A stretch of DNA of 64,000 bases from Oscillospiraceae bacterium. Lineage in GTDB: Bacteria; Bacillota; Clostridia; Oscillospirales; Oscillospiraceae. The position numbers were made by a program, and so were the translations under genes. Each line of letters starts with the position of its first letter. The stretch's first letter is position 1. Positions 15,982 through 24,733 of the stretch are shown one piece after another. The DNA is taken from assembly GCA_015067995.1 (NCBI GenBank), contig SVLJ01000003.1, forward strand, positions 124,001 to 188,000, written 5' to 3'. Below the pieces are notes generated by a model. That model was not told the DNA's origin, did not search any database, and saw nothing but the letters and a program-made list of their open reading frames with translations.

Positions 15982-16130
15982 CTAAGGGCCTGTTGCAAAA
16001 TAAAAAATTCGAAAATTTTTATCTGCAAAAAGTTGTGGAGAATTGCCTGAATTGGCAATTCTCCACAACTTTTTTAATGCGTAATTTCTGAACAAGGGCT
16101 TAAAAAACGCATTTTGCAACAGGTCCTTAG
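15982..16130. mobile_element. 149-bp nested palindromic element (MITE-like)
   Basis: The ends are imperfect terminal inverted repeats of about 20 bases: CTAAGGGCCTGTTGCAAAAT and, at 16111-16130, its complement with one difference. Inside, about 16050-16095, is a second perfect palindrome, AAAGTTGTGGAGAATTGCC / GGCAATTCTCCACAACTTT, around TGAATT. It is AT-rich, has no ORF, and lies between the 51-codon gene and the MATE stop. The ends resemble insertion-sequence termini (TGTTGCAAA is found in IS6-type ends), so a non-autonomous element is the best reading. Confidence 0.6.
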
Positions 16131-16136
16131 TCTGTA

Positions 16137-17522
16137 TTACGCTTGCTTCCGGGTTTCTCCCGTCAGATTGCGGCACCACTTGCCCTGACGATACCGGACG
16201 AAGCCAATGCACATGCGCACCAGCTGCTCGATCTGGATGAGGGCAAACAGTCCGCCGATGGTTTGAATTCCAAACACAGTCACACCGGCGAAGGCCAGGG
16301 GCACCCCCACCAGCCACAGCAGGCCGCAGTCCAGGAAGAGGAGGAACAGGGAATCGCCGCCTGCCCGGAGGGTGGACATGAAGATCACGTTGAACAGCCG
16401 GAAGGCGATCCGGATGGCGAACAACCGTACCATGGTCACGGAGGCGGCGGTCACAGCCGGATTCGTCAGTCCGAACAGCGATACCAGGGGAGCGGCAAAC
16501 AGGGCGATGAGGGAGGCCATCAGTACCGCCAGCACACACGCCATGGGGAACAGGTACCGCACAGTGCGCCGGGCGCAGTCCAGATCCTTTTTGCCCAGCT
16601 GCTCACCCACCAGCAATCCCACAGCGTTGTTCATGCCCAGAACGGCAATGTGGAAGAAGGTGCCCACCGTGTCGCCGATTTTGTAGACCTCCAGCGCCGA
16701 GCCGCCCAGCAGGCTGTACGCTTTTACATACATGGTGCTGCCGAAGCTGAACAGCGCTTCGTTGGCGATGAGGGGAAGCATGCGCCGGATAATGGGCGGC
16801 AGGAAAGCCGTTCCCCAATCGGTCAGTTCCCGGAAAGACCCCAGAAAGGGCTGCTTCGTCACAGCGGCATAGGCGATATGTGCCGCCGCGCCGCAGCCAT
16901 TGGCGATGACGGTGGCCAGCGCCGCACCGGCCACGCCCATCCGGGGCAGACCCAGATGACCGAAGATCAGCAGGAAATTCAGCACAACATTGATCAGGTT
17001 GATGCCGATGCCGATGTACATGGGTATCTTGGTTTTGTGGATGGCGCGGTACATAAAGGTGTAGGCCATGATGATGCTGCTGAAGAGATAGCTCCAGCAG
17101 ACGATGCCCAGATACGCTCCGGCCGGTCCCATGATGGCGGTGTCGCCGCTGCTGTAAAAGTGCAGAATATGCTGACCGAACAGCTGCGCAGCCAAAAAGA
17201 ACACAAGAAAGTTGATCAGATTCATCAGAAGCTGGAAGCCAAAGCACCTTTTCAGACTCTTCCAGTCGCGGGCACCGTAAAACTGGGCGGAATAGATGTT
17301 GATGCCGGCATTGATGCCGAATGCCGTTCCGCCCAGCAGATTGCTCAGCTGGGAAGCCACGGCCACCGCGCCCACACCGCCCACATGGCTCACCATGATG
17401 GTGTCCACAAAGCCCGCGCCCTGATTCAGAAGCTGCTGGGCGGCCAGCGGCAGTGCGATGCCTGCGACTTTTTGATAGAATTCCCTGGGGGCAAGATAAC
17501 GTTCTTTGAAGGTTGCTGCCAT
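16137..17522 (-). CDS. MATE family efflux transporter
   Basis: A 461-residue membrane protein with about twelve hydrophobic segments in two halves, the MATE pattern. The N-terminal IALPLAAQQLLNQGAGFVDTIMVSHVGG is a typical MATE first helix and loop; NVVLNFLLIFGHLGLPRMGVAGAALATVIA and GLLVGEQLGKKDLDCARR are family blocks. It probably exports cationic or toxic organic compounds using a Na+ or H+ gradient; the substrate is unknown. It is monocistronic. Its 3' end touches the MITE-like element, which may supply part of the terminator. Confidence 0.9.
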   Translation of the reverse strand: MAATFKERYLAPREFYQKVAGIALPLAAQQLLNQGAGFVDTIMVSHVGGVGAVAVASQLSNLLGGTAFGINAGINIYSAQFYGARDWKSLKRCFGFQLLMNLINFLVFFLAAQLFGQHILHFYSSGDTAIMGPAGAYLGIVCWSYLFSSIIMAYTFMYRAIHKTKIPMYIGIGINLINVVLNFLLIFGHLGLPRMGVAGAALATVIANGCGAAAHIAYAAVTKQPFLGSFRELTDWGTAFLPPIIRRMLPLIANEALFSFGSTMYVKAYSLLGGSALEVYKIGDTVGTFFHIAVLGMNNAVGLLVGEQLGKKDLDCARRTVRYLFPMACVLAVLMASLIALFAAPLVSLFGLTNPAVTAASVTMVRLFAIRIAFRLFNVIFMSTLRAGGDSLFLLFLDCGLLWLVGVPLAFAGVTVFGIQTIGGLFALIQIEQLVRMCIGFVRYRQGKWCRNLTGETRKQA

Positions 17523-17591
17523 AATTGATCACCCGCTGGCATTATACGCTTGTCCGGTGGAAAAGACAAGACAAAGCGGAGAAATGGCAAA

Positions 17592-17622
17592 AAACCGGCA
17601 GAGGGAAGACCTCTGCCGGTTT
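17592..17622 (-). terminator. terminator behind the outermost ackA-tail copy
   Basis: AAACCGGCAGAGG / CCTCTGCCGGTTT stem with a five-base loop and TTTTTT on the minus strand. Its placement relative to the tail copy mirrors that of the two terminators at 17788 and 17985, although the stem sequence differs. Confidence 0.7.
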
Positions 17623-17649
17623 CAGGCTGTGCGGATTTGTTACTCTGTC

Positions 17650-18043
17650 TTACTTCACCAGAGCGGCAGTATCCATAGCGATCATCAGCGTTCCGGGTGG
17701 GCTTGCGCCCACGGAACGCCGCCATTGAAAACACGGCGCTGCCGCGCCGCCCCGGCCTGTGGCCGGGGGAAGAGCCGATGATCGCAAAACCACCCGGAGG
17801 GAATCCCCTCCGGGTGGTTCAGTCTGTGCAATGTTGTCAGCTTGTCTTACTTGACGAGAGCAGCAGTATCCATAGCGATCATCAGCGTTCCGGGTGGGCT
17901 TGCGCCCACGGAACGCCGCCATTGAAAACACGGCGCTGCCGCGCCGCCCCGGCCTGTGGCCGGGGGAAGAGCCGATGATCGCAAAACCACCCGGAGGGAA
18001 TCCCCTCCGGGTGGTTCAGTCTGTGCAATGTTGTCAGCTTGTC
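17650..18043 (-). repeat. two tandem 197-bp copies of the ackA tail with a hairpin-rich insert
   Basis: The last eleven codons of ackA (MIAMDTAALVK-stop) recur at 17650-17685 and 17847-17882, exactly 197 bases apart and 197 bases from the real end. Each copy is preceded on the minus strand by a 107-bp insert (17678-17784 and 17875-17981) bounded by GCGATCATC / GATGATCGC and holding three GC-rich hairpins. Two of the intervals also carry the same terminator (17788-17819, 17985-18016). The 150-odd bases from 17691 and from 17888 are identical. This accounts for the gap 17523-18043. Confidence 0.8.
17985..18016 (-). terminator. intrinsic terminator of ackA
   Basis: Fourteen-pair stem AACCACCCGGAGGG / CCCTCCGGGTGGTT with a four-base loop and TTTT on the minus strand, 28 bases after the ackA stop. 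An identical copy is at 17788-17819. Confidence 0.85.
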
Positions 18044-19246
18044 TTACTTCACCAGAGCAGCAGTATCCATAGCGATCATCAGCTCTTCGTTGGTGGGGAT
18101 CAGCAGAACCTTCACCTTGGAATCGGCTGCGGAGATGACGGTTTCCTTACCGCGGACGTTGTTGGCCTCGGCGTCCATCTTCACGCCCATGAACTCCAGA
18201 TCGGAGGCGATGGCCAGACGCTGAGAAGCGGAGTTCTCGCCCACGCCTGCGGTGAAGATGATGGCGTCCACGCCGCCCATAGCGGCAGCATAGGAGCCGA
18301 TGAGCTTCTTCACGCCGTAGTTGAACATGTCAACTGCCAGACCGGCACGCTCGTTGCCGCCCTTGAAGGCGTTCTCCAGATCGCGGAAGTCGCTGCTGAC
18401 GCCGGACACGCCCTGCACGCCGGACTTCTTGTTCAGGATGGAGACCATCTCCTTGATGTCCATGCCGTACTTGTTCATGACGAACTCCAGGATACCGGCG
18501 TCCAGATCGCCTGCGCGGGTGCCCATGGGCAGACCGGCCAGGGGAGTGAAGCCCATGGAGGTGTCCACAGACTTGCCGCCGTCGATGGCGGTGACGGAGG
18601 AGCCGTTGCCCAGGTGGCAGGAGATCAGCTTCAGATCCTCGATGTTCTTGCCCAGCATGGCGGCAGCGCGGCCGGCCACATACTTGTGGGAGGTGCCGTG
18701 GAAGCCGTAGCGGCGAACCTTGTCGTTCTCATAGTACTCGTAGGGCAGAGCGTACATATAGGCCTTGGCGGGCATGGTCTGATGGAAAGCGGTATCGAAC
18801 ACGGCGACCTGAGGCACGTCCTTGCCCATGACGGCGGTGCAGGCGTTGATGCCGGTGATGTTGGCGGGGTTGTGGAGGGGAGCCAGGGGGATGCAGTCCT
18901 CCAGCGCGGCCATGACCTCGTCGGTGATGAGGACGGACTTGTTGAAGGCCTCGCCGCCGTGGACGACACGGTGACCCACAGCGTCGATCTCAGCCATGGA
19001 AGCCACAACGCCGTTCTCGGGATCGATGAGAGCGTTCATCACGGTCTGGATAGCCTCGGAATGGGTGGGCATGGCCACGTCGATGGCGTCCAGAACCTTC
19101 TTGCCCTCCACCTGGGGCTTATAGGTGAACTTGCCGTCGATGCCGATGCGCTCGCACAGGCCCTTGGCCAGCAGGACGCCGGTGGCGGGATCCAGCAGCT
19201 GATACTTCAGGGAAGAACTGCCTGCGTTGATAACCAGAATGTTCAT
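18044..19246 (-). CDS. ackA: acetate kinase
   Basis: A 400-residue acetate kinase. It starts MNILVINAGSSSLKYQL with the phosphate-binding NAGSSS, then HRVVHGGE, TAFHQTMP, YGFHGTSHKYV and GNGSSVTAIDGGKSVDTSMGFTPL, the classic family blocks in order. It converts acetyl phosphate and ADP to acetate and ATP, the main substrate-level phosphorylation of acetogenic fermentation. No pta gene is in the window. The start is preceded by AGGAGTTAAAAC. Its last codons are duplicated downstream. Confidence 0.98.
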   Translation of the reverse strand: MNILVINAGSSSLKYQLLDPATGVLLAKGLCERIGIDGKFTYKPQVEGKKVLDAIDVAMPTHSEAIQTVMNALIDPENGVVASMAEIDAVGHRVVHGGEAFNKSVLITDEVMAALEDCIPLAPLHNPANITGINACTAVMGKDVPQVAVFDTAFHQTMPAKAYMYALPYEYYENDKVRRYGFHGTSHKYVAGRAAAMLGKNIEDLKLISCHLGNGSSVTAIDGGKSVDTSMGFTPLAGLPMGTRAGDLDAGILEFVMNKYGMDIKEMVSILNKKSGVQGVSGVSSDFRDLENAFKGGNERAGLAVDMFNYGVKKLIGSYAAAMGGVDAIIFTAGVGENSASQRLAIASDLEFMGVKMDAEANNVRGKETVISAADSKVKVLLIPTNEELMIAMDTAALVK

Positions 19247-19439
19247 GTTTTAACTCCTCTTTCCTGGGAAAGCTCTTGCGGCTCACCCGTGATTGATATA
19301 AAATGACAAAAACGAAGTTTGCGCAGTGTTTCACGGCGTGGCATACTGCGCCTTTTCCATTATACCAAAAACTTTGCCAATGACAACCGGAATTTTTACC
19401 AAAATGTCACTTTTTTGTCACGAAATTGGGAGGAATTAC

Positions 19440-20639
19440 ATGGCCGTTGCAGGTATTATAACAGAGTACAATCCCCTGCACCGCGGACACCTGCTGCAGA
19501 TGGAGCGCACAAGGGCGATTCTGGGCGGGGAAACCGCCATCGTCTGCGCCATGAGCGGCAGCTTTGTGCAGCGGGGCGACTTCGCTCTGGTGCGCAAGCA
19601 TGCCCGGGCGGAGGCTGCGGTGCGCAGCGGCGCTGATCTGGTGCTGGAGCTGCCCCTGCCGTGGGCGGTGAGCTCTGCGGAGGGCTTCGCCCGGGGCGGC
19701 GTGGAGGTTCTCTCAGCCACCGGCGTGGTGACCCACCTGTCCTTCGGCAGCGAGTGCGGTGACGCGGCGGCACTGCGGGAGACGGCCGCCCTGCTGGATT
19801 CGGAGGCGTACCGGGCGTCGCTGCGGCGTCGGCTGGATGCGGGCATGTCCTATGCCGCATGCCGTCAGACCGCGGCGGCGGAGCTGCTGGGGACGGAGAA
19901 GGCCGCGCTGCTGGCGGGGCCCAACAACAATCTTGGTGTGGAATACTGCCGTGCGCTGGCGCGGCAGGAAAGTGCGATACAGCCTGTTGCCGTGCTGCGG
20001 CAGGGCGCGGCTCATGACGGCGCTGCGGTGGACGGCATCGCCTCGGCTTCTGCGGTGCGTGCCCTTGTGCGGCAGGGACAGCGGGAGCAGGCGCTGGCGC
20101 TGATGGCTCCTGCCATGGCGGATATCTATCTGCGGGAAGAGGCCGCACTGCGTGCCCCGGTGCTGGCGGAGACCTGTGAGCGTGCCGTGCTGGCCCGGCT
20201 GCGCTCCATGACCGAGGCGGAGTTTTCCGCTCTGGACGAGGGCGGCGAGGGCCTTGCCAACCGGTTCTGTGCTGCGGCGCAGTCGGCGGCCACACTGACG
20301 GAGCTTTTGGATGCGGTGAAGACCAAGCGGTATGCCTATGCCCGTCTGCGGCGGATGGCATTGTGGGCGTATCTGGGCATCACGCCCGGCGAGCGTCCGG
20401 AGCGTGTGCCGTACCTGCGGGTGCTGGCCGCCAACCAGCGGGGACGCGCCCTGTTGGCACAGATGCGGAAAACGGCGTCTTTGCCCATCGTCACCAAGCC
20501 TGCGGAGGTGCGCAGAATGTCGGCGGAGGTGCAGCGTGTGTTTGCATTGGAGGCCCGTGCCACTGATTTGTACACCCTGGCCTATCCGAAGCTGGCGGCT
20601 GCCGGCTCCGAGTGGACGGAAAGTCCTGTGATTTTGTAA
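19440..20639 (+). CDS. tmcAL: tRNA(Met) cytidine acetate ligase TmcAL
   Basis: A 399-residue YlbM/TmcAL protein. The N-terminal nucleotidyltransferase domain has IITEYNPLHRGHLLQM, whose HRGH is the (H)xGH adenylation motif, followed by AMSGSFVQRGDFAL, ELPLPWAVSSAEGFARGGV and GPNNNLGVEYCRAL. It activates acetate with ATP and acetylates C34 of elongator tRNA-Met. The ATG at 19440 follows GGGAGGAATTAC. It is divergent from ackA, which produces acetate; the pairing is suggestive. The C-terminal half is helical. Confidence 0.93.
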   Translation: MAVAGIITEYNPLHRGHLLQMERTRAILGGETAIVCAMSGSFVQRGDFALVRKHARAEAAVRSGADLVLELPLPWAVSSAEGFARGGVEVLSATGVVTHLSFGSECGDAAALRETAALLDSEAYRASLRRRLDAGMSYAACRQTAAAELLGTEKAALLAGPNNNLGVEYCRALARQESAIQPVAVLRQGAAHDGAAVDGIASASAVRALVRQGQREQALALMAPAMADIYLREEAALRAPVLAETCERAVLARLRSMTEAEFSALDEGGEGLANRFCAAAQSAATLTELLDAVKTKRYAYARLRRMALWAYLGITPGERPERVPYLRVLAANQRGRALLAQMRKTASLPIVTKPAEVRRMSAEVQRVFALEARATDLYTLAYPKLAAAGSEWTESPVIL

Positions 20640-20682
20640 CCGCCTTCCGGGCGGAAAGTCTTTGATGAAAGGAGAGCTGCGG

Positions 20683-21672
20683 ATGAAACGCACCTTTGTG
20701 TGGCTGCTGACCATTGTGCTGCTGTTGAGCGCCTGTGTGCCCAGTGATGTTCCGAAAACCCACCCGGATCTGCCGGCGGCGACCCCTCCGGCAGCGGAGC
20801 CTCCCGCATCTCCCGTGCCTCCCATGAAAAAGGAGGAACCCAGTCAGGAATCCATGAGCGCGCCGCCGGTACACGCGCAGCCTCCTGAGGAGCTGATGCC
20901 TCCGGCAGAGCCTTTGCCGGAGCAGATCACCTATTCCGTGGAGCGTGATGTCCGTGAGGAGAAGATCGTGACGGGGGAGGGCGTGAAGCTGGCTTCGGTG
21001 CGCTATCAGCTGCCGCTGCTGCGGGCTGTGGGAGAAGACGGCGTGCCCATCACCGAGGGAACTACGCCTGAGCGCAGCCGCGCACTGGAGGTCTCGGCGG
21101 CCTTCAACGAGAAGTTTGACCCGTGGCGTCAGGAGGACGACACCCTGCGCCGGACGGTGATCGAGGATTACGGCTACCGGCCGGACATGTTCACCATGGG
21201 TATGTACTATGTGGACGAACTGGACTTCTCCGTCTGGCGGACGGAAAAACTCATCAGCATCCGGGCGGACAGCTACAGCTACTACGGCGGCGCGCATCCC
21301 AACACCATGCTGCTGGGCTGGAACTTCGATCTGGAGTCCGGAGCGTATGTCAACCCCCTGTCCATCGGACATGATGAGCAGGAGTTCCGCGCCCTGGTGG
21401 CGGCAGAGCTGGTGATCCAGGCAGACGAGCGGGCGGCCGCGCTGCAGCAGGAGCCTACCGCCATGTACTGGGAGGATTACCGCAATGTTCTGGGCAATTG
21501 GAGCGAATATCCTGTCTTTTTTGATACGGCGGGAATGACGGTGCGGTTCTCTCCCTATGAGCTGGGCAGCTATGCCGCAGGAGCCCATGAGTTCACCTTC
21601 AGCTACGCGTTTTTAGAGCCGTATTTAAGTGACTACGGCCGTGACCTGCTGGGACTGAAACCGGCGGCATGA
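20683..21672 (+). CDS. lipoprotein with DUF3298/DUF4163-type (RsiV-like) domain
   Basis: A 329-residue secreted lipoprotein. The signal peptide MKRTFVWLLTIVLLLSAC has its lipobox cysteine at residue 18. A proline-rich spacer of about 65 residues follows. The folded domain has YSYYGGAHPNTMLLGWNFDLESG and ends with YELGSYAAGAHEFTFSYAFLEPYL, the pattern of the DUF3298 family, which also forms the lysozyme-binding part of anti-sigma RsiV. It sits one gene from a GH25 lysozyme, which is of interest in that light. There is no cytoplasmic anti-sigma domain, so any inhibitory role is speculative. AAAGGAGAG precedes the ATG. Confidence 0.75.
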   Translation: MKRTFVWLLTIVLLLSACVPSDVPKTHPDLPAATPPAAEPPASPVPPMKKEEPSQESMSAPPVHAQPPEELMPPAEPLPEQITYSVERDVREEKIVTGEGVKLASVRYQLPLLRAVGEDGVPITEGTTPERSRALEVSAAFNEKFDPWRQEDDTLRRTVIEDYGYRPDMFTMGMYYVDELDFSVWRTEKLISIRADSYSYYGGAHPNTMLLGWNFDLESGAYVNPLSIGHDEQEFRALVAAELVIQADERAAALQQEPTAMYWEDYRNVLGNWSEYPVFFDTAGMTVRFSPYELGSYAAGAHEFTFSYAFLEPYLSDYGRDLLGLKPAA

Positions 21673-21690
21673 CCGAAAAACCATCGCCAG

Positions 21691-21723
21691 ATGCCCCGGA
21701 TCCATTCGATCCGGGGCATTTTC
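21691..21723 (+). terminator. intrinsic terminator of the lipoprotein gene
   Basis: Twelve-pair stem ATGCCCCGGATC / GATCCGGGGCAT with loop CATTC and TTTT. Confidence 0.85.
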
Positions 21724-21832
21724 CGTGGGACGGCGATGAGGAAAATTGTTGTAAAACAGAAACGATTTATGGTAAGCTTTAAATGAAGCAAAGCCTTGCT
21801 TTTGCTGACAGAAACAGAGGTAGGTGTGTAAT

Positions 21833-22060
21833 ATGGTACAGAAAAAGCTGTGTTGGATTCTGATGCTCCGGTATGCCGAAAACCTGCCTGCCTCGCTGAC
21901 CTCGGTGGGAGAATGTACATTCGAGGGCTGCGGCCGTCTGACCACTGTTCACTATGCCGGAACGGAGGCAGACTGGCAGAAGATCCAGGTGGATTCCCGC
22001 TATAACGCCAACGGCGTCCTGCTGGAGGCTACCATCAAGTACGAAAGCCAGCTTCCCTGA
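21833..22060 (+). pseudogene. internally deleted leucine-rich-repeat (BspA-like) protein remnant
   Basis: A 75-codon frame that joins a start region (MVQKKLCWILML) directly to the end of a BspA-type LRR_5 protein: LPASLTSVGECTFEGCGRLTTVHYAGTEADW. This last part is the usual final repeat plus cap of these surface proteins. The signal peptide, most repeats and the middle are missing, so I read it as a large internal deletion. Confidence 0.6.
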
Positions 22061-22093
22061 CGGTTATGGACATTGATCCATACGGCATGATCC

Positions 22094-22126
22094 ATCCCCC
22101 CGGCCCTGCAGGGCCGGGGGGATTTT
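22094..22126 (+). terminator. intrinsic terminator behind the LRR remnant
   Basis: Thirteen-pair stem ATCCCCCCGGCCC / GGGCCGGGGGGAT with loop TGCA, followed by TTTT. Confidence 0.85.
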
Positions 22127-22228
22127 GCGTCGAGGAGCAGAAATCTTTCCGTGCACCTTGCGCGGCAGTCCGGCTGCTGTTACAATAGAACCACGAAAGC
22201 TGTCGACATCTGTCGGAAAGGAGCGCCT

Positions 22229-23290
22229 ATGAATGAGACTGTAACCCCCGTGGCCGAGAAAACCGAGGCTCCGGTTTCTCCGCCCGTCCTTGTGCCTCCC
22301 GCACCGGCACCCCGGCCAATCCCTGCGCCGACGCCGCCGGTGAGATCGCCCTCCGGACGCTCCGGCGTGGCTGTGGCGTCGCTGCTGGTATCCATTGCGT
22401 CGCTGCTGGTGTCTGCCGGTATTCTGGCGCTGCTGCTGGCAGACCGCTTTGATGTGGATATCCTGCCGCAGCCGGACGATCCTGCTGTGTCATCCGAGCC
22501 TGCCGCGCCGGAGGAGCCGGAACCGCCCGCCCAGCCGGAGGAGCCGGACGTTGTGGTGTTCCGTGAGCAGCAGATCCCCGTTGAGCAGGTGGCGCTGAAC
22601 GAATACGATCCCGCCGGCTTCCTCACCCGTGACAGCGGCCACATTACATATGCCGCAGGCGGCGTGGAGGCCATCCCCGGTCTCGATGTGTCGGAGTTTC
22701 AGGGTGAGGTCAACTGGCAGCAGGTGAAGGACTCCGGCATGGAGTTTGTCATGCTCCGGGTGGGCTTCCGCGGCTACGGACAAGCCGGCAAGCTGGTGGC
22801 GGACAAAAATTTCGAAAAGAACATCACCGGCGCGCTGGACGCGGGACTGAAGGTGGGCGTCTATTTCTTCTCTCAGGCCATCAACATGGAGGAGGCGAAG
22901 GAAGAGGCGCGGTTTGTGCTGGACGCCATCGACGGCTATCGGCTGGACTACCCGGTGGTCTTTGACTGGGAGCGCATCACCAACGGCGACAATGCCCGTA
23001 CCGACGGTCTGTCCGGCAAGGCGGTGACGCTGTGCGCCAAGGCCTTCTGCGATACCGTTGCCGCCGCAGGCTACCAGCCCGCCGTCTATTTCAACCAGAC
23101 TCTGGGCTATCTGAGTCTGGAGCTGGAGACGCTGCAGCAGTATCCCTTCTGGCTGGCGGCCTATACCTCCAAACCCGGCTTCTACTACCATTTCGACATG
23201 TGGCAGTACACCGCCAAGGGGCGTGTTCCCGGTGTTCAGGGGGATGTGGATCTGAATCTGAGCTTCCGGGACTTTGCCGCCGAAAGCTGA
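22229..23290 (+). CDS. membrane-anchored GH25 lysozyme
   Basis: A 353-residue protein with a proline-rich cytoplasmic N-terminus (residues 1-50), one transmembrane helix at about 52-74, a Pro/Glu-rich spacer, and a GH25 catalytic domain from about 145. The catalytic signature is present: GLDVSEFQGEVNW with the first Asp, and PVVFDWERI with the DxE pair. VYFNQTLGYLS and FDMWQYTAKGRVPGVQGDVDLN are the usual last blocks. It cleaves the peptidoglycan glycan strand between MurNAc and GlcNAc outside the cell. Start at 22229 has GAAAGGAGCG upstream. The type II anchor suggests cell-wall remodelling rather than phage lysis. Confidence 0.92.
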   Translation: MNETVTPVAEKTEAPVSPPVLVPPAPAPRPIPAPTPPVRSPSGRSGVAVASLLVSIASLLVSAGILALLLADRFDVDILPQPDDPAVSSEPAAPEEPEPPAQPEEPDVVVFREQQIPVEQVALNEYDPAGFLTRDSGHITYAAGGVEAIPGLDVSEFQGEVNWQQVKDSGMEFVMLRVGFRGYGQAGKLVADKNFEKNITGALDAGLKVGVYFFSQAINMEEAKEEARFVLDAIDGYRLDYPVVFDWERITNGDNARTDGLSGKAVTLCAKAFCDTVAAAGYQPAVYFNQTLGYLSLELETLQQYPFWLAAYTSKPGFYYHFDMWQYTAKGRVPGVQGDVDLNLSFRDFAAES

Positions 23291-23337
23291 CATAGCCGAT
23301 CATTCTATTTTGTGAAATTTGTGAAATGGGGGAGACC

Positions 23338-24696
23338 GTGAAAAAACCTGTTTTGCAATCGGCGCGTGATCTGACAACGGGCGCGCTGGCACCGCAGATC
23401 ATCCGCTTCAGCCTGCCGCTGATTTTTTCCAACCTGCTGCAGGTGCTGTTCAATATGGCGGACGTGGCCGTGGTGGGCCGGTTTGCCGGTTCTCTGGCGC
23501 TGGGCGCCGTAGGCTCCACCACTACGCTGGTGACCCTGTTCACCGGCCTGCTCATCGGCATGGCCGATGGCGTCAATGTGCTGACGGCCACCTTCTTCGG
23601 AGCAAAGGACAAGCGTGCGCTGGATGAGACCATCCACTCGGCGGCCGTTATTCATCTGATCATCGGCACGCTGGTGCTGCTGGCCGGCAGCGGTCTGGCC
23701 AGACCCATCCTGACGCTGATGAATACCAAGCCGGAGCTCATGGAAAGCGCGGTGCTGTATCTGCGGATCTACTTTCTGGGCATGCCGGCGGCAGCGCTGT
23801 TCAATTTGGGCAACGCCGTGTTCAGCGCCGTGGGCAATACACGCCTGCCGCTGATGTATCTGAGTCTTGCAGGCGTGGTCAACGTGCTGCTGAATCTGTT
23901 TTTTGTCATCGTATGCCGTATTGATGTGGCAGGCGTGGCGCTGGCCAGCACCATCAGTCAGTATCTCTCTGCGGGGCTGGTGATCCGGGCGCTGCTGCGC
24001 AGCGGAGAAGACTACGGCCTGCATCTTAACCGGCTGCGGCTGACCCGGAGCAGATGCCGTGCTATCCTGAGCCTCGGAGTACCGGCAGGACTGCAGAATG
24101 CGATCTTCACCGTGGCCAATCTGTTTGTTCAGGTAGGCGTCAATACCTTTGACGCGGTGATGGTGGCAGGCAATTCCGCCGCATCCAACGCCGACTCGAT
24201 GGTGTATACCACCATGGCGGCGTTTTACACCGCCTGCGGCAGCTTCATTGGCCAGAATTACGGCGCCGGAAGGAAAGACCGGGTGCGCCATACCTTTTTC
24301 CTGTGCATGGGCTTTGCGGTTGGCGCTGCTGTTATCATGGGTGCGGGACTGCTGACCATGGGCCGCCCGTTCCTGTCGCTGTTTTCCGCGGATGCTGCCG
24401 TGGTGGAGGCCGGTATGCTGCGCCTGCAGGTCATGTGCCTGTCCTATTGCCTGTCTCCGTTCATGGACTGTCCCATCGCCGCTTCCCGCGGACTGGGGAA
24501 AAGCCTTGGTTCCACCATCATTGTCATCACCGGCTCCTGTGTATTCCGCGTCCTGTGGATCTACACGGTGTTTGCGTGGGTGGGAACCGCGCCGTCTCTG
24601 TACCTCCTGTATCCGTGTTCCTGGTGTATCACCGCTGTGGCGGAGCTGCTGTATTTCCGCCGGGTGTACCGGGAGGCTTCCGCCCACATGGCGTGA
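23338..24696 (+). CDS. MATE family efflux transporter (second)
   Basis: A 452-residue MATE protein with about twelve transmembrane helices. It opens with LTTGALAPQIIRFSLPLIFSNLLQVLFNMADVAVVGRFAG, the common MATE N-terminus of Clostridia, and has TTTLVTLFTGLLIGMADGVNVLTA and FIGQNYGAGRKDRVRH. The GTG at 23338 is preferred because GGGGGAG lies before it; an ATG four codons upstream (23326) has no ribosome site. It is only distantly similar to the MATE protein at 16137. The substrate is unknown. Confidence 0.9.
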   Translation: MKKPVLQSARDLTTGALAPQIIRFSLPLIFSNLLQVLFNMADVAVVGRFAGSLALGAVGSTTTLVTLFTGLLIGMADGVNVLTATFFGAKDKRALDETIHSAAVIHLIIGTLVLLAGSGLARPILTLMNTKPELMESAVLYLRIYFLGMPAAALFNLGNAVFSAVGNTRLPLMYLSLAGVVNVLLNLFFVIVCRIDVAGVALASTISQYLSAGLVIRALLRSGEDYGLHLNRLRLTRSRCRAILSLGVPAGLQNAIFTVANLFVQVGVNTFDAVMVAGNSAASNADSMVYTTMAAFYTACGSFIGQNYGAGRKDRVRHTFFLCMGFAVGAAVIMGAGLLTMGRPFLSLFSADAAVVEAGMLRLQVMCLSYCLSPFMDCPIAASRGLGKSLGSTIIVITGSCVFRVLWIYTVFAWVGTAPSLYLLYPCSWCITAVAELLYFRRVYREASAHMA

Positions 24697-24733
24697 AGGG
24701 AAACAGACGAAACAATCAAAGGAGCGATGTGTT

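Noticed and set aside
15982-16130. The palindrome cluster as a CRISPR or retron-type RNA.
   Set aside because: There are no regularly spaced direct repeats, no spacer set and no reverse transcriptase or cas gene nearby; the ends are inverted, as in a transposable element.
17650-17931. A 93-codon frame (ending in MIAMDTAALVK) through the repeat behind ackA.
   Set aside because: It is stitched from the hairpin insert and the duplicated tail and has no ribosome site; I treat it as a by-product of the repeat.
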